This document shows, piece after piece, positions 14,350 to 22,151 of a stretch of DNA of 31,393 nucleotides. The notes beneath the pieces were generated by a model. That model did not search any database. It was given only the letters and a program-made list of their open reading frames with translations, and was not told the origin of the DNA. Position 1 is the stretch's first letter, and each line of letters opens with the position of its first letter. This DNA comes from JAEZHK01 sp040768845. GTDB taxonomy: Bacteria > Bacillota > Clostridia > Christensenellales > Aristaeellaceae. The stretch covers positions 1 through 31,393 of the forward strand of contig JAXGME010000014.1 of NCBI GenBank assembly GCA_040768845.1, given 5' to 3'. The position numbers were made by a program, and so were the translations under genes.

Positions 14350-15681
14350 CTATTTTCCCACGCAAAAATTTCGGAACACCGCGGCAATCACCTCGTCCGG
14401 GGCGCTGCGCCCGGTGATCTCGCCCAGGGTTTCGAGGGCCTCCATCAGGTCCACGCTGATCACGTCCGGCGGCATGCCGCCCTCAAGGGCGGTTTGGGCG
14501 CGCCGAAGAGCCGCAAGCGCCCGGCGGGCGCAGTCGATCTGCCGGGGCTGGGTGAGCAGCTCCTCGGCGGCGGATTCGTCCCCCGCCCGCGCCGCGACGG
14601 CCTCGAGCAGCGCGTCCACGCCCTCGCCGGTCCGCGCGGAAACGCGGCGGCCCGCCCGGCCGGGGAAGGCGCCCAGATCGCACTTGTTGAGCACCACCAG
14701 CGCGCGCTCGTCCGCCGCGCGGATCAGTTCCCTTTCCGCCCCGCTCTCCGGCGCGGAGCCATCCAGCACCAGCAGCACCACGTCGGCGGACTCGGCGGCC
14801 CGCCGGGCGCGGAGGACGCCCTCGCGCTCCACGGCGTCCTCCGCCTCGCGGAGCCCCGCCGTGTCCATCAGCGTGATTTCGAGGCCCCGGTACCGGAGCC
14901 GCTCGGCCAGCACGTCCCGGGTGGTGCCGGGCACCTCCGTCACGATGGCGCGGTCGCTTTTCAGGATCGCGTTCATCAGCGACGACTTGCCCGCGTTGGG
15001 CGGGCCCGCGATGACCACCGCCAGCCCCTCCCGGAGAAAGCGGGCCGCGCGCTCGTCCAGCGCGCCCTCGAGGGCGGCGAGGGCTGATCGGATGCCCTTT
15101 TCAAGGTCCAGGGCCGCCTCCGCCTCGTCCACTTCCTCGGGAAAGTCCGCCAGCGCCTCGATCCGGGCCAGAAGGCCGGTCAGTTCTTCCGAAACGTCCT
15201 CCACCAGGCGGCGCACCGACTGGTTCATCTGCCGCGCGGCGGCGCGGAAGGCCCCCTCGCCGCCGGCGCGGATCATGGCCATCACCGCCTCGGCCTGGCT
15301 GAGGTCGATCCGCCCGTTGAGAAACGCCCGGAGCGTGAATTCCCCCGGCTCCGCCACCCGCACGCCCTGCCGCAGCACCAGCGACAGCGCCTTTTCCACC
15401 GCGTAACGCCCGCCGTGCACGTGCAGTTCGGCCACGTCCTCCCGGGTGTAGGACCGGGGCGCGGCCATATATACCGCCATCGCCTCGTCCAGGGGCTGCC
15501 CGTCCTCCACGATATGGCCGTAGTACAGCCTTCCGGGCGCAAGGGGAGCAAGCGCGCCCGAGCGCTCAAAAACGGCCTCGAGCGCTTTCAAGGCGCCCGG
15601 GCCGCTGACGCGCACGATCGCGATGCCGCCTTCCCCCTGCGCGGTGGCGATGGCGGCGATGGTGTCCTCCCGGCTACGCAT
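14350..15681 (-). CDS. mnmE: tRNA uridine-5-carboxymethylaminomethyl(34) synthesis GTPase MnmE
   Basis: This 443-residue GTPase works with MnmG to modify U34 of tRNAs at the wobble position. The N-terminal tetrahydrofolate-binding domain (~1-118, DTIAAIATAQGEGGIAIVR) is followed by a helical domain carrying the G domain: G1 GPPNAGKS (226-233), GTTRD, DTAGL and NKCD (332-335). The C-terminal CVGK matches the essential CxGK motif. ATG 15681 overlaps the end of dnaN by 8 bp and has no clear ribosome site, so it probably depends on translational coupling. mnmG, usually near, is not in the window. Confidence 0.95.
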   Translation of the reverse strand: MRSREDTIAAIATAQGEGGIAIVRVSGPGALKALEAVFERSGALAPLAPGRLYYGHIVEDGQPLDEAMAVYMAAPRSYTREDVAELHVHGGRYAVEKALSLVLRQGVRVAEPGEFTLRAFLNGRIDLSQAEAVMAMIRAGGEGAFRAAARQMNQSVRRLVEDVSEELTGLLARIEALADFPEEVDEAEAALDLEKGIRSALAALEGALDERAARFLREGLAVVIAGPPNAGKSSLMNAILKSDRAIVTEVPGTTRDVLAERLRYRGLEITLMDTAGLREAEDAVEREGVLRARRAAESADVVLLVLDGSAPESGAERELIRAADERALVVLNKCDLGAFPGRAGRRVSARTGEGVDALLEAVAARAGDESAAEELLTQPRQIDCARRALAALRRAQTALEGGMPPDVISVDLMEALETLGEITGRSAPDEVIAAVFRNFCVGK

Positions 15682-16780
15682 GCACGCGGACGGGCAGCAC
15701 CAGGTAGGTGTAGGCGTCGCCCTCGACGGGGCCGATCAGGCAGGGACTGACGGAGGAATTGAAGCGCAGGAAGATCTCTTCGTCCTTCACGGCCCGCAAT
15801 ACGTCCATCATGTAGCGCACGTTGAAGGCGATGTCCAGCGCCTCGCCCTCGACCTCGGCTTCCAGCTCCTCGTACACGTCGCCGCTCTCGGAATTGGCGG
15901 TGATCACGATGCTCCCCTCGGAAACCGACATGCGGATCAGGTTGTTGCGCCCCTCCCGCGCCATCAGCGAGGCGCGCTCAACGCAGCGGGCCATGGCGTC
16001 GGTTTGCACCTTTGCGCGGGTTTTCCATTCCTTGGGGATGATCCGGCGGTACTCGATGAATTCGCCGTCGATCAGCGTGGTGTAGAACTGGGTGGAATCC
16101 ATGTTGATCATCAACTGGTTGCCGCCGATGAGGATCATGGCCATGCGGCTTTCGTCGTCCGCCATCACGCGGGCGATTTCCGTCAGCGCCTTCTGGGGGA
16201 TGATGGCGCTGATGTCCGCCGCGTCGCCGGAGAGCCGCTCCAGCCGCAGCGCCAGCCGGAAGCCGTCCAGCGCCACCATGCGCAGCTCTCCCTTTTCAAT
16301 CTCCATCAGGCTGCCGGTCAGCACCATCCGCGTCTCATCCGACGAGGTGGCGAAGCTGGTCTGCTCGATCATCTCGCGCAGGAGCTTCTGGGGCAGGATA
16401 AAGGAATTCTGCGCGCTGACCAGCGGAAGCGCCGGGTAGTTCGCCGGATTCTGGCCGGCGATGGTGGTGCGGGAGCCCTGGCAGCGCACCGTCATCGCAA
16501 AGGAATCGTTGGAGGAGGCCTTCATCTCTCCCTGGGGAAGCTTGCGCATCACTTCCAGAAACAGCTTTCCCGGCAGCACCAAATCGCCGTCCTCCTCGAT
16601 TTCGGCGCTCACCTGGGTCACGATGGAGATGGACCCGTCGGAGCAGGTCAGCTTCAGGGAATCCTCGCCCGTCTTGATCAGTACGCCTTCCAGAATCGGC
16701 TGGGTGGTGCGCGCCGAAAGTGCGCGGGAGGCCACGCTCAGGCCGTCGACCAGATCCGTCACCTGACAGGTAAACCGCAT
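15674..16780 (-). CDS. dnaN: DNA polymerase III sliding clamp, beta subunit
   Basis: This 368-residue protein is the ring-shaped processivity clamp of DNA polymerase III, built from three similar domains. It begins MRFTCQVTDLVDGLSVASRAL and ends YTYLVLPVRVHA, close to the conserved MPxR end. The start is ATG 16780, seven bases after AGGAGG (16788-16793); the in-frame ATG at 16801 precedes that site. It lies directly downstream of dnaA, with DnaA boxes in the gap, and overlaps mnmE. Confidence 0.96.
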   Translation of the reverse strand: MRFTCQVTDLVDGLSVASRALSARTTQPILEGVLIKTGEDSLKLTCSDGSISIVTQVSAEIEEDGDLVLPGKLFLEVMRKLPQGEMKASSNDSFAMTVRCQGSRTTIAGQNPANYPALPLVSAQNSFILPQKLLREMIEQTSFATSSDETRMVLTGSLMEIEKGELRMVALDGFRLALRLERLSGDAADISAIIPQKALTEIARVMADDESRMAMILIGGNQLMINMDSTQFYTTLIDGEFIEYRRIIPKEWKTRAKVQTDAMARCVERASLMAREGRNNLIRMSVSEGSIVITANSESGDVYEELEAEVEGEALDIAFNVRYMMDVLRAVKDEEIFLRFNSSVSPCLIGPVEGDAYTYLVLPVRVHA

Positions 16781-16842
16781 GGGACATCCTCCTGAATTCA
16801 TTCCCTTTCAAAAGAGAAACGTAATATAAGCCGTCGTAGTGC

Positions 16843-16860
16843 TGTGGATATTGTGGATAA
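16843..16860 (-). promoter_or_regulatory. Two adjacent DnaA boxes between dnaA and dnaN
   Basis: TGTGGATAT (16843-16851) and TGTGGATAA (16852-16860) are abutting 9-mers on the plus strand, equal to TTATCCACA on the minus strand with one mismatch in the first. A weaker TGTGGAAAG is at 16908-16916. They sit upstream of dnaN and may be part of a bipartite origin or control dnaN. Confidence 0.75.
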
Positions 16861-16970
16861 CCCCGCCCGGAGCCATGCGCACAGCGGGTTTTGGCGGTGG
16901 AATCGGGTGTGGAAAGCGCCGGGGTTTTGGCCGGGTTTTCCACGCTTTGTCCCGATCCGGGCGCCGGATT

Positions 16971-18287
16971 CTACCGTCCCTTGATCATGGCCCGCAGGGT
17001 TTCCAGCGTATTTTGCAGCTGCGCGTTCTCCGAGGCCAGTCGGTCGATCTTGTCGCAGGCGTGCATCACCGTGGTGTGGTCGCGCCCGCCGAATTCGCCG
17101 CCGATCCGGGTGGTGGACAGGTTCATCAGTTCCCGGCACAGGAACATGGCAATCTGGCGCGGCAGCGCGATTTCGCGGTTTCTGCGCTGGGAAATGAGGT
17201 CCGCCCGGTCGATGTGGTAGTAGTCCGAGGTGATCTGCATGATCAGATCCGCGGTGATGGAGCGGGCTTCCCGAGTCTTGATGATGGAGGAAAGCGCCCG
17301 CTGGGCAAGATCCATGTCGATGGGGCGGTTGTCCACCATGGTCTGGGCGTAGACGCGGGTGAGGGAGCCTTCCAGTTCGCGGATGTTGGAGCGCACCTGG
17401 TCCGCGATGAAGGAGAGCACCTCGTCCGGCACGTCGATGTGCTCGTCCTCGGCCTTTCGGCGCAGAATCGCCAGCCGGGTTTCGTAGTCCGGCTTCTGGA
17501 TGTCCGCCACCAGGCCCCACTCAAAGCGGGAGCGCAACCGCTCCTCCAGCGTGGGGATGTCCTTGGGCGGCCGGTCGCTGGAGAGGATGATCTGCTTGCC
17601 GCTGGCGTGCAGCTGGTTGAAGGTGTGGAAAAACTCCTCCTGCGTCGCGGTCTTGCCGGCGATAAACTGGATGTCGTCCACCATCAGCACGTCCACGCTG
17701 CGCAGCTTTTCCCGGAGCGCGTGGCTGGTCTTTTTCTGGATGGCGTCGATCACGTCGTTGGTGAAGCGCTCGCTGGTGATGTACAAAAGCCGGGTATCCG
17801 GGTTTTCGCTGAGGATGTAGTGGCCGATGGCGTGCATCAGGTGGGTCTTTCCAAGGCCCACGCCGCCGTAGAGAAACAGCGGGTTGTAGGCGTCCGACGG
17901 CAATTCCGCCACCGCCAGGCTGGCGGCGTGGGCAAACCGGTTGGAGGTGCCCACCACGAAGGTGTCAAAGGTATACTTCGGGTTCAGCGCGTCGCCGGCC
18001 GCCTCCTGGGCGCCCTGCATCTCCGCCTCGCCGGTGGTCTGCCGGAACACGATGGTCATCGGACGGCCGTAGGCTTCGCTGAGTGCGGCCTGAAACAGCG
18101 TGCCGTACCGCTTTTTCAGGTTGTTGACGGCAAAGCTGTCGGTGTGGCCCAGCACCACCTGGGTTCCGGTCGCCGACAGCACCCGGAGCGGCTTGCACCA
18201 GGTGTTGAAGCTGACCGGGTTGATCTCCTCTTTCAGGATATCCAGCGTTCTCTCCCACAGGTCGGCGCTCAGCGCGAACTGATTCAT
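16971..18287 (-). CDS. dnaA: Chromosomal replication initiator DnaA
   Basis: This 438-residue AAA+ ATPase binds DnaA boxes and melts the origin. Domain I (~1-80) includes SFNTWCKPL; a short linker follows; the AAA+ domain holds Walker A GGVGLGKTH (141-149), Walker B VLMVDDIQF and an arginine-rich sensor region RLRSRFEWGL; domain IV ends with the DnaA signature GGRDHTTVMHACDKI. Length and layout are those of a full DnaA with a short domain II. DnaA boxes lie both in its leader (18354-18387) and between it and dnaN, so autoregulation is likely. Confidence 0.97.
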   Translation of the reverse strand: MNQFALSADLWERTLDILKEEINPVSFNTWCKPLRVLSATGTQVVLGHTDSFAVNNLKKRYGTLFQAALSEAYGRPMTIVFRQTTGEAEMQGAQEAAGDALNPKYTFDTFVVGTSNRFAHAASLAVAELPSDAYNPLFLYGGVGLGKTHLMHAIGHYILSENPDTRLLYITSERFTNDVIDAIQKKTSHALREKLRSVDVLMVDDIQFIAGKTATQEEFFHTFNQLHASGKQIILSSDRPPKDIPTLEERLRSRFEWGLVADIQKPDYETRLAILRRKAEDEHIDVPDEVLSFIADQVRSNIRELEGSLTRVYAQTMVDNRPIDMDLAQRALSSIIKTREARSITADLIMQITSDYYHIDRADLISQRRNREIALPRQIAMFLCRELMNLSTTRIGGEFGGRDHTTVMHACDKIDRLASENAQLQNTLETLRAMIKGR

Positions 18288-18353
18288 CCCAATCCCCCAG
18301 TTCTTTCGCGGCTGTAATGAAGCGACGGGCGCAAGTGCTCGAAAAAAAATGGG

Positions 18354-18387
18354 TTATCCACATGATTGTGTATGACGATGTGGATAA
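18354..18387. promoter_or_regulatory. Inverted pair of perfect DnaA boxes in the dnaA leader
   Basis: TTATCCACA (18354-18362) and TGTGGATAA (18379-18387) are exact consensus boxes in opposite orientation, 16 bases apart. They lie between the dnaA promoter and its start codon, the usual arrangement for autoregulation and origin function. Confidence 0.85.
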
Positions 18388-18408
18388 GATCCCGTGCTTG
18401 TTGCAGTC

Positions 18409-18417
18409 ATTATACCA
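18409..18417 (-). promoter_or_regulatory. Extended -10 promoter of dnaA
   Basis: On the minus strand TGG precedes a perfect TATAAT (18409-18414). The -35 region is weak (TTGTTT at 17 bases). It lies ~120 bp before the dnaA start, upstream of the two DnaA boxes. Confidence 0.65.
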
Positions 18418-18541
18418 AAAATCCGCCGTCCAAACAACGTGAAATGCTTCCCGAATCCGCTTCGCGGGGCAAAATGTTTCGGCTGACATTCTTCGAGCTC
18501 TCCCGCCACATTTCGTGGAATGCGGCGCGGATTGCGCGGTG

Positions 18542-18569
18542 AAAAAAATATATATTCCTATTTATATAG
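18542..18569. other. AT-rich tract, candidate DNA unwinding element
   Basis: Twenty-six of 28 bases are A or T, broken only by one CC, in the middle of the dnaA-glnS gap. It is the most AT-rich run of this length that I see in the window and lies ~155 bp from the perfect DnaA boxes. Confidence 0.6.
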
Positions 18570-18713
18570 CCATCCGTGGACACACAACCGTCTTTGGCGC
18601 TTTATTGGGCGCGGGCGTCGCGATTTCGTCACATTTTACAAAGCGGGCCTTTGCCGCCCCCCGCCCGGGGCCGCTTTGGCGGCCTCACATTTTACTTCAT
18701 AAACCTGTTGATT

Positions 18714-18734
18714 TTGGGCGGGTCGTGCTATAAT
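18714..18734 (+). promoter_or_regulatory. Extended -10 promoter of glnS
   Basis: TATAAT (18729-18734) is preceded by TGC, an extended -10, with a partial TTGATT 15 bases upstream. It lies 32 bp before the glnS GTG start. Confidence 0.65.
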
Positions 18735-18766
18735 ATCGTAATCTTATCGAAAACGAGGGGATCAAC

Positions 18767-20473
18767 GTGTCCGAAGCGCGCGGCGCCTCCAACTTCATCG
18801 AGGAATTCATCGAGCAGGACCTGGCCTCCGGCCGCTACGATCGCGTCAAGACGCGGTTTCCGCCGGAGCCCAACGGGTTTTTGCACATCGGCCACGCCAA
18901 GGCGCTGTGCATTGACTTCGGCACGGCCCAAAAGTACGGCGGCACCTGCAACCTCCGGTTTGACGATACCAACCCCGCCAAGGAGGACGCGGTGTTCGTG
19001 GAGAACATCGAACGGGACATCCGCTGGCTGGGCTACCGGTGGGACGAGCTGCACTTTGCGTCGGACTTCTTTCCGAAGCTGTTTGAAATCGCCTGCGGCC
19101 TGATCCAAAAGGGCGTGGCCTACGTGGACGACCAGACCCCGGAAGAAATGCGCCTGAGCCGGGGTACGCTGACAACCCCGGGGGTGGAAAGCCCCTTCCG
19201 CAACCGCTCCGCGGAGGAGAACCTGGATCTCTTCCACAGAATGCGCGCGGGCGAATTTCCCGACGGCGCGCGGGTGCTCCGCGCGAAGATCGACATGGCC
19301 TCGCCCAACGTGCTGATGCGGGACCCGACCCTCTACCGCATCCTGCGCCACCACCATCACCGCACCGGCGACGCGTGGTGCATCTACCCGATGTATGACT
19401 TCCAGCACCCGCTGCAGGACGCGCTGGAGGGCGTGACCCACTCGCTGTGCTCGCTGGAGTATGAAATCCACCGCCCGCTGTACGACTGGGTGGTGCGCGA
19501 GGCCGGGTTTGAACGCCCGCCGCGGCAGATCGAGTTTGCGCGGCTGAACCTGACCCGCACCATCATGTCCAAGCGGTACCTGCGCCGCCTGGTGGAGGAA
19601 GGCGTGGTGTCCGGCTGGGACGACCCGCGCATGCCCACGCTGGCGGCCATGCGCCGCCGGGGCTACCCGCCGGAGGCGATTTCCGATTTTCTCTCGCGGG
19701 TGGGCGTTTCCAAGGCGGATTCCACCGTGGACGGCGCGCTGCTGGAGCACTGCGTGCGCGAGGCGCTGGGCGAGGGCGCGCCCCGGGCGATGGCGGTGCT
19801 GGACCCGGTGGAGGTGGTGCTCACCAACTGGCCCGAGGGCAGGGTGGAGGAGATCCGGATGGAAAACCACCCGGACCACCCGGAGATGGGCGATCGCACC
19901 CTCCGGTTTTCCGGCAGGCTCTTTATCGAGCGCGAGGACTTTTTGGAAGACCCGCCGCCCAAGTTCTTCCGGCTGGCCCCGGGCCGCGAGGCGCGGCTCA
20001 AGGGCGGCTACATCGTCAGGTGCGAAGGCCTGGAAAAGGACGATTCCGGCAGCGTGGTAAAGCTTTTCTGCTCCGTGGACATGGATTCCAAGTCCGGCAG
20101 CGCCGGCGCCGGCCGCAAGGTCAAGGCCACGCTGCACTGGCTGAGCGCCGAGGACGCGGTGCCCTTCACCGCGCGGCTGTACGAGCCCATCCTGATGGAG
20201 GACGCGCCCCAGGAGGAGATCGAGCTTGACGAGGAGGGCGCGGAGGTGGAGCGCCCGGCCCGGGATTTCATGGACCGGCTGAACCCCGAAAGCCTTGCCC
20301 TGCGCGACCGCGCCCTGTGCGAAAAGGCCGTCGCCGAGGCGCCGGTGGGCGCGCGCTTTCAGTTCCTTCGGGTGGGCTACTTCGCCAAGGACCCGGATTC
20401 CACCGCCGAAAGGCCCGTCTACAACCGCGTCGTGCCCCTCAAGGACGCGTGGCAGAAGGCGAAAAAGGGGTAG
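18767..20473 (+). CDS. glnS: Glutaminyl-tRNA synthetase
   Basis: This 568-residue class I synthetase charges tRNA-Gln directly. It has TRFPPEPNGFLHIGHAKA (HIGH motif), the glutamine-site strand LRFDDTNP, IMSKRYL (KMSKS equivalent) and a C-terminal beta-barrel anticodon-binding region; E. coli GlnRS has ~554 residues. GlnRS rather than GluRS is supported by IEEFIEQDLASGRY near the N-terminus and the GlnRS-type C-terminal half. The start is GTG 18767, six bases after GAGGGG. Many Bacillota lack GlnRS and amidate Glu-tRNA-Gln with GatCAB, so its presence informs the lineage. Confidence 0.95.
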   Translation: MSEARGASNFIEEFIEQDLASGRYDRVKTRFPPEPNGFLHIGHAKALCIDFGTAQKYGGTCNLRFDDTNPAKEDAVFVENIERDIRWLGYRWDELHFASDFFPKLFEIACGLIQKGVAYVDDQTPEEMRLSRGTLTTPGVESPFRNRSAEENLDLFHRMRAGEFPDGARVLRAKIDMASPNVLMRDPTLYRILRHHHHRTGDAWCIYPMYDFQHPLQDALEGVTHSLCSLEYEIHRPLYDWVVREAGFERPPRQIEFARLNLTRTIMSKRYLRRLVEEGVVSGWDDPRMPTLAAMRRRGYPPEAISDFLSRVGVSKADSTVDGALLEHCVREALGEGAPRAMAVLDPVEVVLTNWPEGRVEEIRMENHPDHPEMGDRTLRFSGRLFIEREDFLEDPPPKFFRLAPGREARLKGGYIVRCEGLEKDDSGSVVKLFCSVDMDSKSGSAGAGRKVKATLHWLSAEDAVPFTARLYEPILMEDAPQEEIELDEEGAEVERPARDFMDRLNPESLALRDRALCEKAVAEAPVGARFQFLRVGYFAKDPDSTAERPVYNRVVPLKDAWQKAKKG

Positions 20474-20512
20474 CCACCGACCGCCCCGGGCAAAGGAAGG
20501 GTATAAAAAGAC

Positions 20513-21964
20513 ATGGCATCGCTCAACAGGGATTTTACCCGCGGCAACATCCTGGGGCATCTGCTCCGGTTTGGCGCGCCGTTTCTCCTGTCCAATTTTC
20601 TCCAGGCGCTGTACAACGTGACGGACATGCTGGTGGTGGGCCGCTATTCCACCACGCTGGCCCAGGCGGGGGTCACCAACGGCGGGCAGATCACCAACGT
20701 GGTGGTCATGGTGGTTTCGGGGCTCACCGTGGGCGGCACGATCCTGGTGGGCCAGTACTTCGGCGCGAAGCGCGAACGGGACGTATCCGAAACCATCGGC
20801 ACGCTGTTTTCGGTGCTGGCGATGGCGGCGGTGGCCTTTTCGGTGCTGATCATCGCCCTCGCGGACCCGATTCTCCGCATGATCCAGACGCCGGAAACCG
20901 TGCTGGACGAGGCGCGGGCCTACCTCAGGATCTGCATGCTGGGAAACCTCTTCGTCTTCGGCTACAACGCGGTATCGGCGGTGCAGCGGGGCCTGGGGGA
21001 CGCCAGGCGGCCGCTCATGTTCGTGGCGGCGGCCTGCGCGGTCAACGTGGCGCTGGACGTGTGGTTTGTGAAGGGGCTTGGAATGGGCGCCGCGGGCGCG
21101 GCCTGGGCCACCATCATCGCCCAGGGGATCAGCGTCCTTCTGGCGGCGGCGTACCTGTCCCGCAGGCGGTTCCTGTTTGACTTCAAATGGAAGAGCTTTG
21201 CCATCCGCCCGGAAAAGCTCCGGATGATCTTCAAAATCGGGCTGCCCAGCTCCGCCCAGTCGCTGGTGGTCAGCGTGTCGTTTCTGGCGATGACGGCGCT
21301 CACCAACGGCTTTGGCGAGGCCGCCTCGGCGGCGGGCGGGGTGGTGGGAAAGCTCAACAGCTTCGGCATCCTGCCCGTATTGGCGGTACAGCAGTCGATC
21401 TCCGCCATATCCGCCCAGAACATCGGCGCGGGCTGCTATGACCGCGCGATGGAGGCGCTCAAAAAGGGCATTCTGTTCTCGCTCTTGCTGGGCGCCGGGG
21501 TGTTCGCGGTGGTGCAGGCGCTGCCGTCGCAGCTGGTGGCGCTGTTTTCCGTGGACGCCGCGGTGATCGCGGCCGGCACCGAGTACCTGCGCACCTTCAG
21601 TTTTGACTACCTGCTGGTGCCCTTCGTGTTCTCCTTCGGCGGGCTGGTAATCGCCTCGGGCCACACCGTGTTCTCGCTGGTGCTGGCGATGCTCAGCTCC
21701 GTGGTGCTCCGGGTTCCCGCCGCGTGGCTGCTGTCCGGCCCGATGGGCCTGGCGGGGGTGGGCCTGGGCGCGCCCATCGCCACGCTGGGCGCCAGTTTCC
21801 TGGGGCTGTGGTTTGTGCTTTCGGGCCGCTGGCGCGTCAACCGCACCGGCATCCGCGCGTCGGAGCCGCTGGAGGCCGTGGAGCGGGAGGAAGCCGCCGC
21901 CGGGTTCGTCCCCGGTGCCGAGGATGCGGTGAGCGCGCCGGAGGAGCGCGCCCCCGGTTTCTGA
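20513..21964 (+). CDS. MATE family multidrug/metabolite efflux transporter
   Basis: This 483-residue membrane protein has about twelve hydrophobic helices in two related halves. The N-terminal FGAPFLLSNFLQALYNVTDMLVVGRY-like region (residues ~20-45) and the repeat of similar features after residue ~235 are typical of MATE transporters, which export organic cations or drugs using sodium or proton gradients. A ~45-residue charged tail rich in Glu and Ala follows the last helix. It lies 39 bp after glnS, so co-transcription is possible. The substrate is unknown. Confidence 0.9.
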   Translation: MASLNRDFTRGNILGHLLRFGAPFLLSNFLQALYNVTDMLVVGRYSTTLAQAGVTNGGQITNVVVMVVSGLTVGGTILVGQYFGAKRERDVSETIGTLFSVLAMAAVAFSVLIIALADPILRMIQTPETVLDEARAYLRICMLGNLFVFGYNAVSAVQRGLGDARRPLMFVAAACAVNVALDVWFVKGLGMGAAGAAWATIIAQGISVLLAAAYLSRRRFLFDFKWKSFAIRPEKLRMIFKIGLPSSAQSLVVSVSFLAMTALTNGFGEAASAAGGVVGKLNSFGILPVLAVQQSISAISAQNIGAGCYDRAMEALKKGILFSLLLGAGVFAVVQALPSQLVALFSVDAAVIAAGTEYLRTFSFDYLLVPFVFSFGGLVIASGHTVFSLVLAMLSSVVLRVPAAWLLSGPMGLAGVGLGAPIATLGASFLGLWFVLSGRWRVNRTGIRASEPLEAVEREEAAAGFVPGAEDAVSAPEERAPGF

Positions 21965-22004
21965 CCCGGTTGCGCCCCGCTCCGGGCACGCATTTTGTAA
22001 ATTG

Positions 22005-22092
22005 AAGGAATTCCTTATGTTAAAATTCATTTTATTTATTTTTCCCCGGGTTTCTGGCAGGAATCCGGGGGATTTTCATAGAATGATCTATG
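22005..22092. other. Cluster of palindromes between the MATE and aminotransferase genes
   Basis: Three inverted repeats lie here: perfect AAGGAATTCCTT (22005-22016), CCCCGG/CCGGGG (22044-22049/22065-22070, followed by GATTTT, a possible weak terminator for the MATE gene) and CATAGA/TCTATG (22077-22082/22087-22092). An AT-rich run lies between the first two. The last could be an operator. Confidence 0.4.
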
Positions 22093-22151
22093 TCGCGCTG
22101 CATAATGCCGCGCGGGAAGATTCCAAACCATGGAAAGAAGGTTTGCATCCA

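Larger units (their letters stand above)
18288..18766. other. Probable replication origin region (oriC)
   Basis: No gene fits these 479 bases between divergent dnaA and glnS. They contain two perfect DnaA boxes (18354-18362, 18379-18387), a sharply AT-rich stretch at 18542-18569 (26 of 28 bases A/T in a G+C-rich genome, a candidate unwinding element) and an 11-bp direct repeat TCACATTTTAC (18629-18639, 18685-18695). Gene direction diverges here. Known bacterial origins commonly sit next to dnaA with these features; the exact melting site is inferred. Confidence 0.8.

Noticed and set aside
16908..16944. Further DnaA boxes (TGTGGAAAG, TTTTCCACG)
   Set aside because: Two or more mismatches to the consensus; not counted as sites.
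18431..18446. Possible parS site near dnaA
   Set aside because: Only half of the parS palindrome (ACGTGAAA) is present; the other half does not match. No full parS was seen in the window.
18728..22030. Very long minus-strand open frame (1100 codons) opposite glnS and the MATE gene
   Set aside because: It is His/Arg/Gln-rich with no recognisable domain and lies antisense to two clearly conserved genes; long antisense frames are expected in G+C-rich DNA.
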